Below, piece by piece: positions 1 to 9,085 of a stretch of DNA of 64,000 bases. This stretch comes from Subtercola boreus (GTDB lineage: Bacteria; Actinomycetota; Actinomycetes; Actinomycetales; Microbacteriaceae). A program made the translations under genes and the position numbers. Below the pieces are notes generated by a model. It saw nothing but the letters and a program-made list of their open reading frames with translations, searched no databases and was not told the DNA's origin. Location: contig NZ_VFOO01000001.1 in assembly GCF_006716115.1 (NCBI RefSeq), positions 2,418,001 through 2,482,000 of the forward strand. The letters run 5' to 3'. Every line of letters begins with the position of its first letter. Positions within the stretch are counted from its first letter, which is position 1.

Positions 1-511
1 AGCCGCTCGCAAGCGTCACGTCGCCGCCGCCGACGAGCACGACCTCACCGGGAGTTGCACCCCGCACCACCGTCGTCGTCACGCGGTGGTCGGGCCCGAG
101 AACCGCGAGTGCGGCCGCCGAGGTGAGCACCTTCATCACGCTGGCGGTCCGCGAGAACTGGTCCCCCGCGCGGTCGAACAGGATGCTCCCCGTCGACGCC
201 TCGCGAATCGTGCCCTGAAAGGTACCGAGCCCGCCGGCGGAGGCCAGCGCATCCACCGAACAGGTGCGCACGATCGTCGGCGCTGCGGCCGCTGTGGGCT
301 GGGGCCGCCGCTCGATGACCGGACCGGTCGCTGTGGGAGCAGGCGTCGGCACCGCGGAGACTGTGGGTGCGACCGCGGCTTCCGGTTGCGCCGACGCGAA
401 CGCGGCACCTCCGACGAACGATCCCGCGCCCAGCAGCGCGAGCGCGACCCACGCACCCGCGACCACGACGCGCCGGCGCCGGGTGCTCAGCGGAGCGGAA
501 TGGCCGGGCAT
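1..511 (-). CDS. dacB: D-alanyl-D-alanine carboxypeptidase/endopeptidase (PBP4 family), N-terminal part
   Basis: This is the first 170 codons of a gene that runs off the left edge. The product would trim or cleave peptidoglycan stem peptides outside the membrane. The ATG at 509-511 opens an N-terminus with a basic stretch (STRRRR), a hydrophobic segment of about 20 residues (signal or anchor) and an Ala/Pro/Thr-rich spacer. A peptidase S13-type start follows, with RTASVMKVLTSAAALAVLG, where SVMK is the SxxK motif carrying the acylating serine. The SxN and KTG motifs must lie beyond the edge. In actinobacteria dacB usually lies next to tilS/hpt, but here only the oxidoreductase on the other side is visible. 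Family assignment is firm; the substrate is inferred. Confidence 0.85.
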   Translation of the reverse strand, partial: MPGHSAPLSTRRRRVVVAGAWVALALLGAGSFVGGAAFASAQPEAAVAPTVSAVPTPAPTATGPVIERRPQPTAAAAPTIVRTCSVDALASAGGLGTFQGTIREASTGSILFDRAGDQFSRTASVMKVLTSAAALAVLGPDHRVTTTVVRGATPGEVVLVGGGDVTLASG

Positions 512-565
512 CCGGTCACTGTACCAGCAGCCCCTGCGAGCGCCTCAGAGACCCGATCCCGGGCC

Positions 566-1549
566 TCACTCGCCCGGGTAGACCAGCCCGATCTGTCGTC
601 GAACCTCGTCGAGCACGCCCATGATCGCCACGCTCTGCTCGGCAGGCAGGAGCGGGCTGGAGGTCTCGCCGGCTGCGACCACGCGCTCGAGCTCCCAGGC
701 CTGGTACTGCATGCCACGGCTGGTGACCGGATGATCGAACTCCTCGATCACGTTCTGCTCCGAGTCGATCATCCGGAACGTCGTCGGCGCGTACCAGGTC
801 TGGTCGATGTCGATACGGGCCTCCGTGCCGAGCACCGAGGCCGCCGTCGGGCCGGCGGTGTCGAGCGCCGAATGCAGCACCGACTGCCGGCCTCCCGCGT
901 GCGTCAGGATGATCGCGGTCTGCCGGTCGACCCCGGTCGCCGTCATCGTCGCACTCGCCAGCACAGCGGTCGGCAGCCCGAGCATGTCGACAGCGAACGA
1001 GACCGGGTAGATCGAGAGATCGAGCAGTGCCCCGCCGCCCAGTTCGAGGGCGTTGATACGGTGCTGGGGGTCGGCCGAGAGCTTCTGGTTGTGGTCGGCG
1101 AGCACCGTCCGCACGTCGCCGAGCGTGCCGGCCGCGATGATCTCGCGGATCCGCACCATGTGCGGCAAAAACCGGGTCCACATCGCCTCGATCACCACGA
1201 CACCGGCGCTCGCGGCCTCGTCGACGATCGACCGCGCCTGCTTCTCGTTCAGGGTGAACGCCTTCTCGACGAGCACATGCTTCCCCGCGCGGATGGCCAG
1301 CAGCGCGTTCTCCTCGTGGAACGGATGCGGCGTCGCCACGTAGACCACGTCGACGTCGGGGTCGGCAACGAGCTGCTCATAGCTCGCGTGGGCGGTGATG
1401 CCGCCGAACCGACCGGCGAACTCGCTGGCCGACTGCTCCGATCGAGAGCCGACAGCCGTCAGCTGGAACCCGTTCGCCTGCAGGTCGGTGGCGAAGGAGG
1501 TCGCGATGCCTCCGGTGCCGAGAATTCCCCAGCGCAGTCCGTCAGACAT
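566..1549 (-). CDS. Gfo/Idh/MocA family oxidoreductase
   Basis: This is a 327-residue NAD(P)-dependent dehydrogenase of the Gfo/Idh/MocA type, which usually acts on sugars or cyclitols. The N-terminal Rossmann fold shows WGILGTGGIA (GxGxxA) at about residues 8-17. The DVVYVATPHPFHEENALLAIRAG segment and the EKAFT motif match the family's EKP-type catalytic region. The C-terminal half is the alpha/beta substrate domain. The ATG at 1547-1549 is preceded by AGGAG at good spacing. It lies head-to-head with the acyltransferase at 1663, with about 110 bp between them. The substrate cannot be told from sequence; dihydrodiol or sugar dehydrogenation are both possible. Confidence 0.88.
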   Translation of the reverse strand: MSDGLRWGILGTGGIATSFATDLQANGFQLTAVGSRSEQSASEFAGRFGGITAHASYEQLVADPDVDVVYVATPHPFHEENALLAIRAGKHVLVEKAFTLNEKQARSIVDEAASAGVVVIEAMWTRFLPHMVRIREIIAAGTLGDVRTVLADHNQKLSADPQHRINALELGGGALLDLSIYPVSFAVDMLGLPTAVLASATMTATGVDRQTAIILTHAGGRQSVLHSALDTAGPTAASVLGTEARIDIDQTWYAPTTFRMIDSEQNVIEEFDHPVTSRGMQYQAWELERVVAAGETSSPLLPAEQSVAIMGVLDEVRRQIGLVYPGE

Positions 1550-1662
1550 CCGTACTCCTCATCCGCCCTGATCGATAGGCCCCACAGTCAACCACACATT
1601 CGACGCCGGGACTTAGACAGATAAACTCGGCTCGGGATTGAAAGTCCGCCATTGGGGGATCT

Positions 1663-3672
1663 ATGACGAACCGTTCGCATTTTCGCACCGACATCCAAGG
1701 TCTGCGCGCCATCGCCGTCGCTCTGGTCGTTCTGTACCACGCCGGGGTTCCGTTCCTCACGGGCGGTTTCGCCGGGGTGGACGTCTTCTTCGTCATCTCC
1801 GGGTTCCTGATCACCAGTCATCTGCTTCGGAGCCTCGAAACCTCCGGCAGGATCGGGTTCGCCGACTTCTACGCCCGACGGGCGCGCCGGATCCTCCCGG
1901 CCTCCTTGACGGTCGTGGTGCTGACCGTCATCGCCGCAGCGATCTTCATGCCCCCGCTTGCGCTCGACCGCGTATTCCAGGGCGCAATCGCCACCGCGCT
2001 CTACGTGCCGAACATGCTCTTCGCGGCTCAGGGCACGAACTACCTCTCCGAAACCGCACCGTCCGTCTTCCAGCACTACTGGTCACTCGGCATCGAGGAG
2101 CAGTTCTACCTGTTCTGGCCCGCCATCCTGATGCTGGCCTTTCTCGCCTTCCGCCGGTCACGCCGAGGTCTGTTCATCGTGGTCGTCACGCTCACAGTGG
2201 TGTCGTTCATCCTCGGTCTGGTGCTCAGTTCCGTCTCACAGCCGATTGCGTTCTTCACGCTTCCCACCCGCGCCTGGGAGCTCGGCGCGGGCGGCATCAT
2301 TGCGTTCCTTCTCGCCAAAGAGCCCAGCTGGGCCGTGGGGCGGGTCGCAGCGGTCGGAGGCTGGATCGGCGTCGCGGGCCTGGTCGCCAGCGCATTCGTG
2401 CTGAATTCGTCCACCCTCTTTCCCGGCTACGCGGCCGCCCTGCCCGTCATCGCGACCGGTCTCGTAATCATCGGCGGAACCGGTGCTCACCGCTGGAGCC
2501 CCTTCCGTGCCCTCAGCATCCCCCCCATGCTCTTCATCGGGGAGATCTCGTACTCGCTCTACCTCGTTCACTGGCCTCTGCTGGTGATTCCGCAGGAAGC
2601 GGTCGGACGGGAGCATCCGTTGCCCCTGCACATCACCCTGCTGCTCGGCCTCCTGGCCGTTCCCCTCGCCGTGCTGCTCAACCGTCTGATCGAGAACCCT
2701 CTGCGAAAGGCTGGGTTCCTCTCCCGCGCCAGGCCGCGTAGAACACTGTTCGCTGCGCTCATCGCCAGTGTGGCCATCGTCGGGCTCACCGGTGGAGCGT
2801 CCCTGGTCACGGAACGCATGCCTCTCAACTCCGGTATCGTCGCTGCGCCCGCCCCGGGGTCGCTCGAGCCAGCAGGCACCGGCTTCGTTCCGTCGAACGT
2901 GAGTCCGGACCTTCAGAAGGTCAGCGACGACAACCCCTCGATCTACGCGGACGACTGCCATCGGAGATTCGATTCGACCGACGCCAGTGGCTGCCATTTC
3001 GGCACCGACCCGGATGCGCCTGAAGTAGTGCTCTTCGGCGACTCGCACGCAGCACAGTGGTTCCCTGCCCTCGACACTGCCGCCGAGAGCGGAGAGATTC
3101 GCCTCGACTCGAACACGAAGAGCTCGTGTCCGTCGGTCGACCTGAAGGTTCTGCAGGGGAACAGCCCCTACAAATCCTGCAACACGTGGCGGGACGGGGT
3201 CGTGGCGCGCCTCAACGCGCATCCACCCGACCTGATCATCCTGTCCAACGACGGTGCTGCCCAGCTGGTCGGGGGAAATGCGAACTACGCTGACCGCTGG
3301 CAGAAGGGGGTCACTGACATGATCGACTCTCTCCCTTCCGGCGTGCCGGTTATCGTCATCCACGACACGCCGAACCAGGGCGCCACTCCTGCCATCTGCC
3401 TCTCTGCGCACCTGGACGACACGACGACCTGTGATGCAACCCGGAAGTCAGCCATCAACAAGGCAATAGAGGCGGCCGAGACCGCGGGGGCACTCGCCGC
3501 AGCAGCCACCCCGATCACCATGAACGACTACATCTGCAATGAGTCGACCTGCCCCAATATCATCGGCAACGTGATCGTCTACCGGGATTCGCATCACCTG
3601 ACAGCGACCTTCAGCAGCACGCTCTCCGACGCCCTGTACCAGCGAATCAAACCGTTCCTGCCGGCACGCTGA
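1663..3672 (+). CDS. OafA/YrhL-type membrane acyltransferase with C-terminal SGNH domain
   Basis: This 669-residue protein probably transfers acyl (often acetyl) groups to cell-surface glycans. Residues 1-350 form an Acyltransferase_3 domain with about ten membrane segments; DIQGLRAIAVALVVLYH carries the conserved RxxA and His near the N-terminus, and YWSLGIEEQFYLFWP is the second hallmark. Residues from about 440 form an extracytoplasmic SGNH domain with VVLFGDSHAAQW (block I) and a C-terminal RDSHHLT providing the Asp-His pair. The ATG follows GGGGGATCT, the same 12-base start context as the sugar transferase start at 58767. It stands alone. O-acetylation of peptidoglycan, teichoic acid or the EPS made by the later locus is inference. 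Confidence 0.92.
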   Translation: MTNRSHFRTDIQGLRAIAVALVVLYHAGVPFLTGGFAGVDVFFVISGFLITSHLLRSLETSGRIGFADFYARRARRILPASLTVVVLTVIAAAIFMPPLALDRVFQGAIATALYVPNMLFAAQGTNYLSETAPSVFQHYWSLGIEEQFYLFWPAILMLAFLAFRRSRRGLFIVVVTLTVVSFILGLVLSSVSQPIAFFTLPTRAWELGAGGIIAFLLAKEPSWAVGRVAAVGGWIGVAGLVASAFVLNSSTLFPGYAAALPVIATGLVIIGGTGAHRWSPFRALSIPPMLFIGEISYSLYLVHWPLLVIPQEAVGREHPLPLHITLLLGLLAVPLAVLLNRLIENPLRKAGFLSRARPRRTLFAALIASVAIVGLTGGASLVTERMPLNSGIVAAPAPGSLEPAGTGFVPSNVSPDLQKVSDDNPSIYADDCHRRFDSTDASGCHFGTDPDAPEVVLFGDSHAAQWFPALDTAAESGEIRLDSNTKSSCPSVDLKVLQGNSPYKSCNTWRDGVVARLNAHPPDLIILSNDGAAQLVGGNANYADRWQKGVTDMIDSLPSGVPVIVIHDTPNQGATPAICLSAHLDDTTTCDATRKSAINKAIEAAETAGALAAAATPITMNDYICNESTCPNIIGNVIVYRDSHHLTATFSSTLSDALYQRIKPFLPAR

Positions 3673-3686
3673 GCGGAGCGGACCGA

Positions 3687-5432
3687 CTAACCGAGCCGTC
3701 GCACGTCGTAGAGGAATTTCGTCATCGCGCCGAGCTGCAGCGCTGATCCGTTCGCTGCCGAGTGATCCCCGCCAGCCCGAACATCCAGCCTGTCGATCTC
3801 AGGATGCCCCGCATACTTCGCCCGCAACGGATAGGCGCCGCGGGTGTCCGGCGAGACGATGGTGTCGTTGTCGCCGACGAGCTGCAGCACTCTCGCTCCG
3901 TCCCATGCCGAGGCGGGCAGATTGTAGGGGTCGAACGGGGCCGAGAGCTCGGCGAGATCCTCGATCGAATCCGCATCGTAGGCCGGCGACATCACGCGGT
4001 TGAAGTAGTCGATCGTCGGTCGATCGTTGCTTCGCTTGGCGCCGATGGTGCCGAACGAGAGAGTCTGCACACCGGAGTTCACGATGAGGCCCATGCACTG
4101 GTCCGCTATCGGGCTCTTGAGATACAGCCAGTCAGCGGTGATCCCGCCCATCGACCGCCCCAGGGGCACGATCCCGCCGACGGAGATCTTCCCCTCGACG
4201 TGGTCGACGTAGGCCAGATAGGCGTTCCGCGATGTCTGGTTGCCCCAGGTCTGCTCACCGGCCTCTGTGGTCGGCCCACCTGTTCCTTCGATGAACGCCC
4301 AGCCGTTGTTGACCAGGTAGTCCCGGAGCCCCTGCCACTCCGCACCGTGGGTGAAGGCATCGGACTTCCCGCCGGATCCGTGCACGAACAGCACGGTGGG
4401 GATGTCGTCCCGCTGGAGTGCGTCATCGCCGACAGTCCAGCGAACGAAGCCGTAGTCGGGGATGCTGTCGAGGTATGACGTGTAGGCGACGCCAGTGGCT
4501 GTGCTGCCGCGTTCGATCGCTGCCGCTATCGGGGGCTCCGGGGTGGGCGTCGGCGTGGGCGTAGGTGTGGGTTTCGGGGTGGGCGTCGGCGTGGGCGTCG
4601 GGATCGGCGTCGGTTTAGGCGTCGGGGTCGGCGTGGGTTTCGGGGTGGGCGTAGGTGTGGGTTTCGGGGTGAATGTGGGCGTGGGCGTCGGTGTGGGTAC
4701 CGGAGCAGTGCCGCCGAAGCGCAGGTACGAGCGCTGGTAGTACTCCTGGCTGCTCGTGAACCCGGACCGGAGCCCGGAGTCCCCGATCGCCAACGCGACG
4801 TTCACCCAGGTCCGGAGGCCTGCTGCATCGGGTGCGCGGCCGAGATACAGCGTGTACATCGCCTTCACCCGCGAACTGATTGTTTCCGACGAGTCCCAGA
4901 ACTGGTCGATGACCCAGGCGCGTCCGTTCTTCGCGGCGAGGTCGCCCCAGAACGACCACTCCGAGTTTGTTCCCGTCCGGTGCAGAAGCGCGTTGTAAAG
5001 GGCGGCGGCGAATCTCTTGTTCGTCCCGCCGTGACCGAAGAAGAACTCGGTCGAGGCGTAGAACTCCTTCTCGATGTCGTCTGTCGTCAGAGCGCCGCCC
5101 CGCATCCCGTTCAACCAGGTACGGCGCCCCGCGGGCTCCGACTCGCGGCCGAGAACGGATTCGTATGCGGCATCGATACGGATGAGCCGGTACTCGTCGC
5201 TGTTGACGAAACCGTCGGCGATGATCCGGTTCGGCGCACTCGTCTTCAACTGCTTCACCCAACCGTCGGACTCAGCGGCGGACGGTACGCGGCCGAGATA
5301 GTCGGCGTAGAGGGCCGTGACGTAGGCCTGCTTCGTTGTCACAGCGGCCTGCGCAGGGGATGACACGACGAGCCCGGTGACCCCGAGAACAGCCACGACG
5401 ATCAGCGCCAGGACGGCACGGTATTTCTGCAT
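3687..5432 (-). CDS. Secreted DUF4214-linker-alpha/beta hydrolase fusion
   Basis: This protein of about 581 residues has a signal peptide ([20 protein letters not shown], cleavage near AQA). Two or three DUF4214-like repeats follow ([19 protein letters not shown]..., [18 protein letters not shown]), residues about 28-230, then a Pro-Thr-Pro-Lys linker of about 60 residues, then a C-terminal esterase-like domain. The hydrolase shows FVHGSGG (oxyanion region), GRSMGG with Ser427 as GxSxG nucleophile, LVGDNDTIV for the Asp and GGDHSAANG for the His. The start was set at the Met opening the signal peptide rather than an in-frame codon 15 residues upstream. DUF4214 domains occur in surface and glycan-linked proteins. 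The substrate is unknown; poly-ester or acyl-glycan cleavage is speculative. Confidence 0.85.
   Translation of the reverse strand: MQKYRAVLALIVVAVLGVTGLVVSSPAQAAVTTKQAYVTALYADYLGRVPSAAESDGWVKQLKTSAPNRIIADGFVNSDEYRLIRIDAAYESVLGRESEPAGRRTWLNGMRGGALTTDDIEKEFYASTEFFFGHGGTNKRFAAALYNALLHRTGTNSEWSFWGDLAAKNGRAWVIDQFWDSSETISSRVKAMYTLYLGRAPDAAGLRTWVNVALAIGDSGLRSGFTSSQEYYQRSYLRFGGTAPVPTPTPTPTFTPKPTPTPTPKPTPTPTPKPTPIPTPTPTPTPKPTPTPTPTPTPEPPIAAAIERGSTATGVAYTSYLDSIPDYGFVRWTVGDDALQRDDIPTVLFVHGSGGKSDAFTHGAEWQGLRDYLVNNGWAFIEGTGGPTTEAGEQTWGNQTSRNAYLAYVDHVEGKISVGGIVPLGRSMGGITADWLYLKSPIADQCMGLIVNSGVQTLSFGTIGAKRSNDRPTIDYFNRVMSPAYDADSIEDLAELSAPFDPYNLPASAWDGARVLQLVGDNDTIVSPDTRGAYPLRAKYAGHPEIDRLDVRAGGDHSAANGSALQLGAMTKFLYDVRRLG
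4540..4700. repeat. Short tandem repeat coding a Pro-Thr-Pro(-Lys) linker
   Basis: The plus strand shows a run of about 160 bases built from GTGGGCGTCGGC-like 6- and 12-base units. Read on the minus strand this gives [13 protein letters not shown] repeats joining the DUF4214 part to the hydrolase. Such runs vary in length by slippage. It is coding, not a CRISPR array. Confidence 0.9.
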
Positions 5433-5510
5433 GTTTCCAACCCCCGAGAGGCAGAGCCCCCACCCTCTGGAGGCCACCGGTCCGGTGGCGCCAGTGGATC
5501 GGTGTCTCTG

Positions 5511-5586
5511 TGGGGCCGCCTATCAGAATCGAACTGATGACCTATTCATTACGAGTGAATCGCTCTACCGACTGAGCTAAGGCGGC
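5511..5586 (-). tRNA. tRNA-Thr(CGU), reading ACG
   Basis: The minus strand folds as a cloverleaf: acceptor GCCGCCT pairs with AGGCGGC, D-stem GCTC/GAGC, anticodon stem ATTCA/TGAAT around loop CTCGTAA (anticodon CGT), and T-stem ATCAG/CTGAT with TTCGATT in the loop. The body is 72 bases, followed by a C at the discriminator place and an encoded CCA (5511-5513). C is an unusual discriminator for Thr, so the exact 3' end deserves a tRNAscan check. It sits alone between the esterase and the TetR gene. Confidence 0.95.
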
Positions 5587-5621
5587 CTGGCCGGCGGATT
5601 CCACCGGCACAGCAAGCAAGC

Positions 5622-6293
5622 TTATAGGAGTGTTTGCAACTCGCGAAACGAACGCGTCAGCAGAGTCGACATTGTCTGCCCGTCGGGACTCTCCGCCCAC
5701 CGCGCCCAGGCGTGCCTCATGGCGGCGATCGCGACCAGGGCGATCAGTCGCGCGCGCTCGTCGAGCTGCTGCTGATCAGGGATTTCGCTGCCGGAATCAG
5801 TGCCACGGGCGTCCGCTGCCAGCCGCCTGCCCACCACGGCGGTGAGATCGATCTCGAATTCGCGCATACTCGTGATTCTCTGCACGAGCAGGTGCGGATA
5901 GTCCCGGATGACCAGCTTTCGCAGCTGGTGCATGTCGTAGTCCTGGCTGTCGGTGTCCGCGATCGCGCGCATGATGTCGAGCAGGCCGTCGAAGACCGGC
6001 GTGCCGGGCCCGGCATTGACGAAGGCTTCGACCTCGGCCGGCGGCAGCGAGAACGGCGAATCGCCGAGAACTGCCGCCTCCTTCGAGGAGAAGTAGTTGA
6101 AGAAGGTGCGCGGCGAGACGTCTGCACGCCGGCTGATCTCGTCGACGGTCACGTTGTCGAGCCCCTTGTCGCGGCTCAACTCGAGGACGGCGTGTTGGAT
6201 GCTGCGGCTGGTGGCGATCCGTTTGCGCTCTCGGAGCCCGAGGGTGGCTGTTTCCTCTGTGGCGCTCGTCATCGTACTCACGGCGTCAATCAT
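5622..6293 (-). CDS. TetR family transcriptional regulator
   Basis: This is a 223-residue regulator. The TetR-type helix-turn-helix covers about residues 20-70 (ERKRIATSRSIQHAVLELSRDKG, then VDEISRRADVSPRTFFNYFSSKEA), with the typical FFNYF recognition helix. The C-terminal ligand-binding half shows no family I can name. The farthest ATG (6291-6293) touches a perfect TTGCAG-AAC-CTGCAA palindrome, so either the operator overlaps the ribosome site or translation begins at the Met at 6272. It lies downstream of the TAP-like hydrolase on the same strand. Autoregulation is the likely mode; the inducer is unknown. Confidence 0.9.
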   Translation of the reverse strand: MIDAVSTMTSATEETATLGLRERKRIATSRSIQHAVLELSRDKGLDNVTVDEISRRADVSPRTFFNYFSSKEAAVLGDSPFSLPPAEVEAFVNAGPGTPVFDGLLDIMRAIADTDSQDYDMHQLRKLVIRDYPHLLVQRITSMREFEIDLTAVVGRRLAADARGTDSGSEIPDQQQLDERARLIALVAIAAMRHAWARWAESPDGQTMSTLLTRSFRELQTLL

Positions 6294-6307
6294 TGCAGAA
6301 CCTGCAA
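6293..6307. promoter_or_regulatory. Palindromic operator candidate at the tetR start
   Basis: TTGCAGAACCTGCAA is a perfect 6-3-6 inverted repeat straddling the first possible start codon of the TetR gene. Placement and symmetry suit a self-binding TetR operator. Protein binding is inferred only. Confidence 0.5.
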
Positions 6308-6320
6308 CATTTCTGGCGGA

Positions 6321-7916
6321 TCATGTCGTGCACTGCGGGTCACTCGTCGGCGTGGCGCCGGTCAGGAAGTAGTCGTCGACGAGGGAGTGCACGCACGACG
6401 AGGTGCCGTAAGCGGTGTGTCCCTCGCCCTCGTAGGTGATGAGCTGCGAGTTGGTGAGCTGTTTCGACACGGCCACGGCGTCGGAGTAGGGCGTTGCCGG
6501 GTCGTCCGTCGTTCCGACCACGAGGATGGTCGGCGTCCCGGTGTAGCTCACCGGGCCCGGCGTACGGGTCGCCGCCACGGGCCAGTTCGCGCAGCCGATG
6601 TCGCCGTAGGTCCACCACGGGCCGAAGGTCGGCGCGGCGGCGATGAGTTCGGCGTTCTGGGACGCGATGGTCGCGGCATCCGTCACCGCCGGGTAATCGA
6701 GACAGTTGATCGCGGTGAAGGCCTCGGTCTGGTTGTTCTGGTAGGTGCCGTCGGGGTTCCGGCCGTTGTAGGCATCCGCCAACTGGAAGGCGAGCGTCGC
6801 GTCGCCCTGCTTCACCTGCGCGATCATCTGGGAGAGGTACGACCAGCTGCTCTGCGTGTAGAGCGGGTAGAAGATGGCGGTCAGCAGGGACGCAGAGCCG
6901 AGCTTGCGGCCGTCGGAGGAGGTGATCGGCGTGGTGTCGACGGCGTTCAGCAGGGTCTGCACCTGTTTGGTCGCGTTGTCGACCGAACCGGAGAACGGAC
7001 AGCTGGAGCCGGCCAGGCAATCCGCCAGATAGGCCCGGAGCGCCCCCTCGAATCCCTTCGCCTGGCCGATACTCGAGTCGAAGCCCGTGGAGGTGGGGTC
7101 GACGACGCCGTCGATCGTCATGCGCCGCACCTTGTCGGGGAAGAGCGTCGCGTATTCGCTGCCGATGAAGGTGCCGTAGGAGTAGCCGAGGTAGTTGAGC
7201 CCCGTGTCGCCGACGGAGGCCCGCAGGGCGTCGAGGTCGCGCACGGTGCTCTCGGTGTCGATGTGCCCGAGCAGCGCGCCCGTTCCCGACGCGCAACCCG
7301 ATCCGAAGTTCTTGGCGACAGCCGTCGCACCCGCGAGCCACTCGGCCGAGCCGCGCGTGCCGGGCACGATGTCGTAGAGATAGGAGTCCATCTGGGCCGA
7401 CGTGACGCACTTCACCGCAGCGGAGGCGCCGACGCCGCGCGGGTCGAAACCGACGATGTCGTACTGCTGCTGCACCTCGGGGTCGACGGCGAAATCGACG
7501 CTGTCCTTCACGAAGTCCAGGGCCGAGACCCCCGGCCCTCCGGGGTTCACGAAGAGGGTTCCCTGGCGGGTGCTGCTCTTGGCAGGCTGCTTGATCAGGG
7601 CGAGTTCGATGCTGTCACCGCTCGGATCGCTCCAGTCGATCGGAACGGTCGCGGTGGCGCACTCGAAACCGTTGTCGCACGACGACCACGCGAGGCTCTG
7701 GTCGTAGAACGGCTTCAGTGCGGCATCCACCTGCTCGCCGGTGGGCGTGGAGGAACCGGCCGCCGCGCCACCCGTGGAGAACCCGTTGTCACCGCCCGTG
7801 CCGCTGCTGGAACCTGCGAACCAGGTGGTGCAGCCCGAGAGCACGAGGGCGGCGGATGCGGCGACAGCCACGATGCCGGCCAGCCTTCGGCGGGAGCGGC
7901 GGGGAAGAACGGTCAC
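6321..7916 (-). CDS. TAP-like alpha/beta hydrolase lipoprotein (tripeptidyl-aminopeptidase family)
   Basis: This is a 531-residue secreted hydrolase of the SlpD/SlpE, TAP-like group (Abhydrolase_1 plus C-terminal Abhydrolase_4). The N-terminus RRSRRRLAGIVAVAASAALVLSGC ends in an LSGC lipobox, so it should be a membrane-anchored lipoprotein. FVNPGGPG marks the oxyanion region and GYSYGTFIG holds the nucleophile (Ser246). The Asp lies in VVGTTDDPATPYSDA and the His in EGEGHTAYG. The GTG start overlaps the holB stop (GTGA), so it is translated from the holB transcript. Cleavage of N-terminal peptides or small esters is a family expectation. Confidence 0.9.
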   Translation of the reverse strand: MTVLPRRSRRRLAGIVAVAASAALVLSGCTTWFAGSSSGTGGDNGFSTGGAAAGSSTPTGEQVDAALKPFYDQSLAWSSCDNGFECATATVPIDWSDPSGDSIELALIKQPAKSSTRQGTLFVNPGGPGVSALDFVKDSVDFAVDPEVQQQYDIVGFDPRGVGASAAVKCVTSAQMDSYLYDIVPGTRGSAEWLAGATAVAKNFGSGCASGTGALLGHIDTESTVRDLDALRASVGDTGLNYLGYSYGTFIGSEYATLFPDKVRRMTIDGVVDPTSTGFDSSIGQAKGFEGALRAYLADCLAGSSCPFSGSVDNATKQVQTLLNAVDTTPITSSDGRKLGSASLLTAIFYPLYTQSSWSYLSQMIAQVKQGDATLAFQLADAYNGRNPDGTYQNNQTEAFTAINCLDYPAVTDAATIASQNAELIAAAPTFGPWWTYGDIGCANWPVAATRTPGPVSYTGTPTILVVGTTDDPATPYSDAVAVSKQLTNSQLITYEGEGHTAYGTSSCVHSLVDDYFLTGATPTSDPQCTT

Positions 7917-9076
7917 GGGAGGGCCTTTCGAGGTGCGGTTCCCGGCAGGGCCACGGTGATGAGCATGGCCTCGAGGGCGAGGGCGGGGGCGACGTTCTGG
8001 GCGATGCGCCGTCGGGCGTCGGCGATGGAGTCCATCACCGCGAGCGTGTCGGCGGGCTCGGTGCGGCCCGCGAGCGCGTCGATCTGCGACTGGATGGCGG
8101 CGTTGATCGGTTCGAGGCGGGCGTCGAGCTGCTGCAGCAGAACGTCACGGTAGAGCGAGAGCAGATCGACCAGGATGCGGTCGATGCCGTCCCGGAGACT
8201 CCGTGTCGCACGTCGCTTCTGGTCGTCTTCGAGCTGTTTCACCTGCGAACGGAGCCCTGCGGGAACGGCCTGGCCCGGCTCGACCCCGAGCGAGCGGAGG
8301 GTGCTCTCGCGCTCCTCGGTATCCCGCTCGGCGGTGATCGCGAGCGCGTCGTCTTTCGCGAGTTCCATCAGGCGCGCCGCCGCCATGACCGCCTGCGGCA
8401 CGCTCTGGATGCCGAGGGCCACCGACAGCGTCTCATCCCGCCGCGCGCGCGCCTCGGCGTTCGTGGCCAACCGGTGCGCCATGCCGATGTGGCTCTGGGC
8501 TTCGCGGGCCGCCCGTACTGCCGTCTCCGGCGTGACGCCGTCGCGCCGTTCGAGCAGAGCCGCCACATCGTCGGTGCTCGGAACCCGGAGACGCACCGAT
8601 CGCACCCGCGACCGGATGGTGGGGAGCAGGTCGGCCTCGCTCGGTGCGCAGAGGATCCACACTGTGCGCTCCGGCGGTTCCTCGAGAGCCTTCAACAGCA
8701 CGTTCGACGTACGTTCGACCATCCGGTCGGCGTCTTCGATGACCATCACCCGGTAGCGCGAGACCGACGGGGAGAACTGCGAGCTCGCGACGAGCGTGCG
8801 CACCTCCTCGATGGAGATGATCACGCGGTCGGTGCTCAGCACGGCGAGATCAGGGTGGGTGCGGGCCGCCACCTGTCGGCAGTCGCGGCAGTGGCCGCAA
8901 CCCCCATCCCGGCAGAGCAGCGCGGAGGCGAAGGCGTAGGCGAGGTTCGATCGACCGGAACCCGGCGGGCCGGTGATCAGCCAGGAGTGGGTCATCGCGC
9001 CACCGACGTCGCCTGCGGCGTCGCGGAACACCGCGATGGCCTCCGACTGGCCGGTCAGTTCGTCCCACACGCTCAT
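7913..9076 (-). CDS. holB: DNA polymerase III subunit delta' (clamp loader)
   Basis: This 387-residue clamp-loader subunit is part of the complex that opens and loads the beta sliding clamp. The AAA+ core shows WLITGPPGSGRSNLAYAFA at residues 33-50; the P-loop has Arg where an active ATPase has Lys, fitting a delta' that does not hydrolyse ATP. A zinc module with Cys55, Cys60, Cys63 and Cys66 follows. VMVIEDADRM is the Walker B-like strand, and EEPPERTVWILCA is the sensor-1 region. The ATG is 9 bp after the tmk stop, and the stop overlaps the hydrolase start, so tmk-holB-hydrolase looks like one transcript. Confidence 0.95.
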   Translation of the reverse strand: MSVWDELTGQSEAIAVFRDAAGDVGGAMTHSWLITGPPGSGRSNLAYAFASALLCRDGGCGHCRDCRQVAARTHPDLAVLSTDRVIISIEEVRTLVASSQFSPSVSRYRVMVIEDADRMVERTSNVLLKALEEPPERTVWILCAPSEADLLPTIRSRVRSVRLRVPSTDDVAALLERRDGVTPETAVRAAREAQSHIGMAHRLATNAEARARRDETLSVALGIQSVPQAVMAAARLMELAKDDALAITAERDTEERESTLRSLGVEPGQAVPAGLRSQVKQLEDDQKRRATRSLRDGIDRILVDLLSLYRDVLLQQLDARLEPINAAIQSQIDALAGRTEPADTLAVMDSIADARRRIAQNVAPALALEAMLITVALPGTAPRKALP

Positions 9077-9085
9077 AGAGACAAC

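Noticed and set aside
4495-4740. Gly-Val repeat open frame, and possible CRISPR-like repetition
   Set aside because: It is the complement of the Pro-Thr linker of the esterase. Units are 6-12 bases with no unique spacers, so it is neither a gene nor a CRISPR array.
5634-8153. Very long plus-strand open frame opposite the TetR and TAP-like genes
   Set aside because: It is a mirror of two well-supported minus-strand genes. Its product is Arg/Gly/Val-rich low complexity with no motif.
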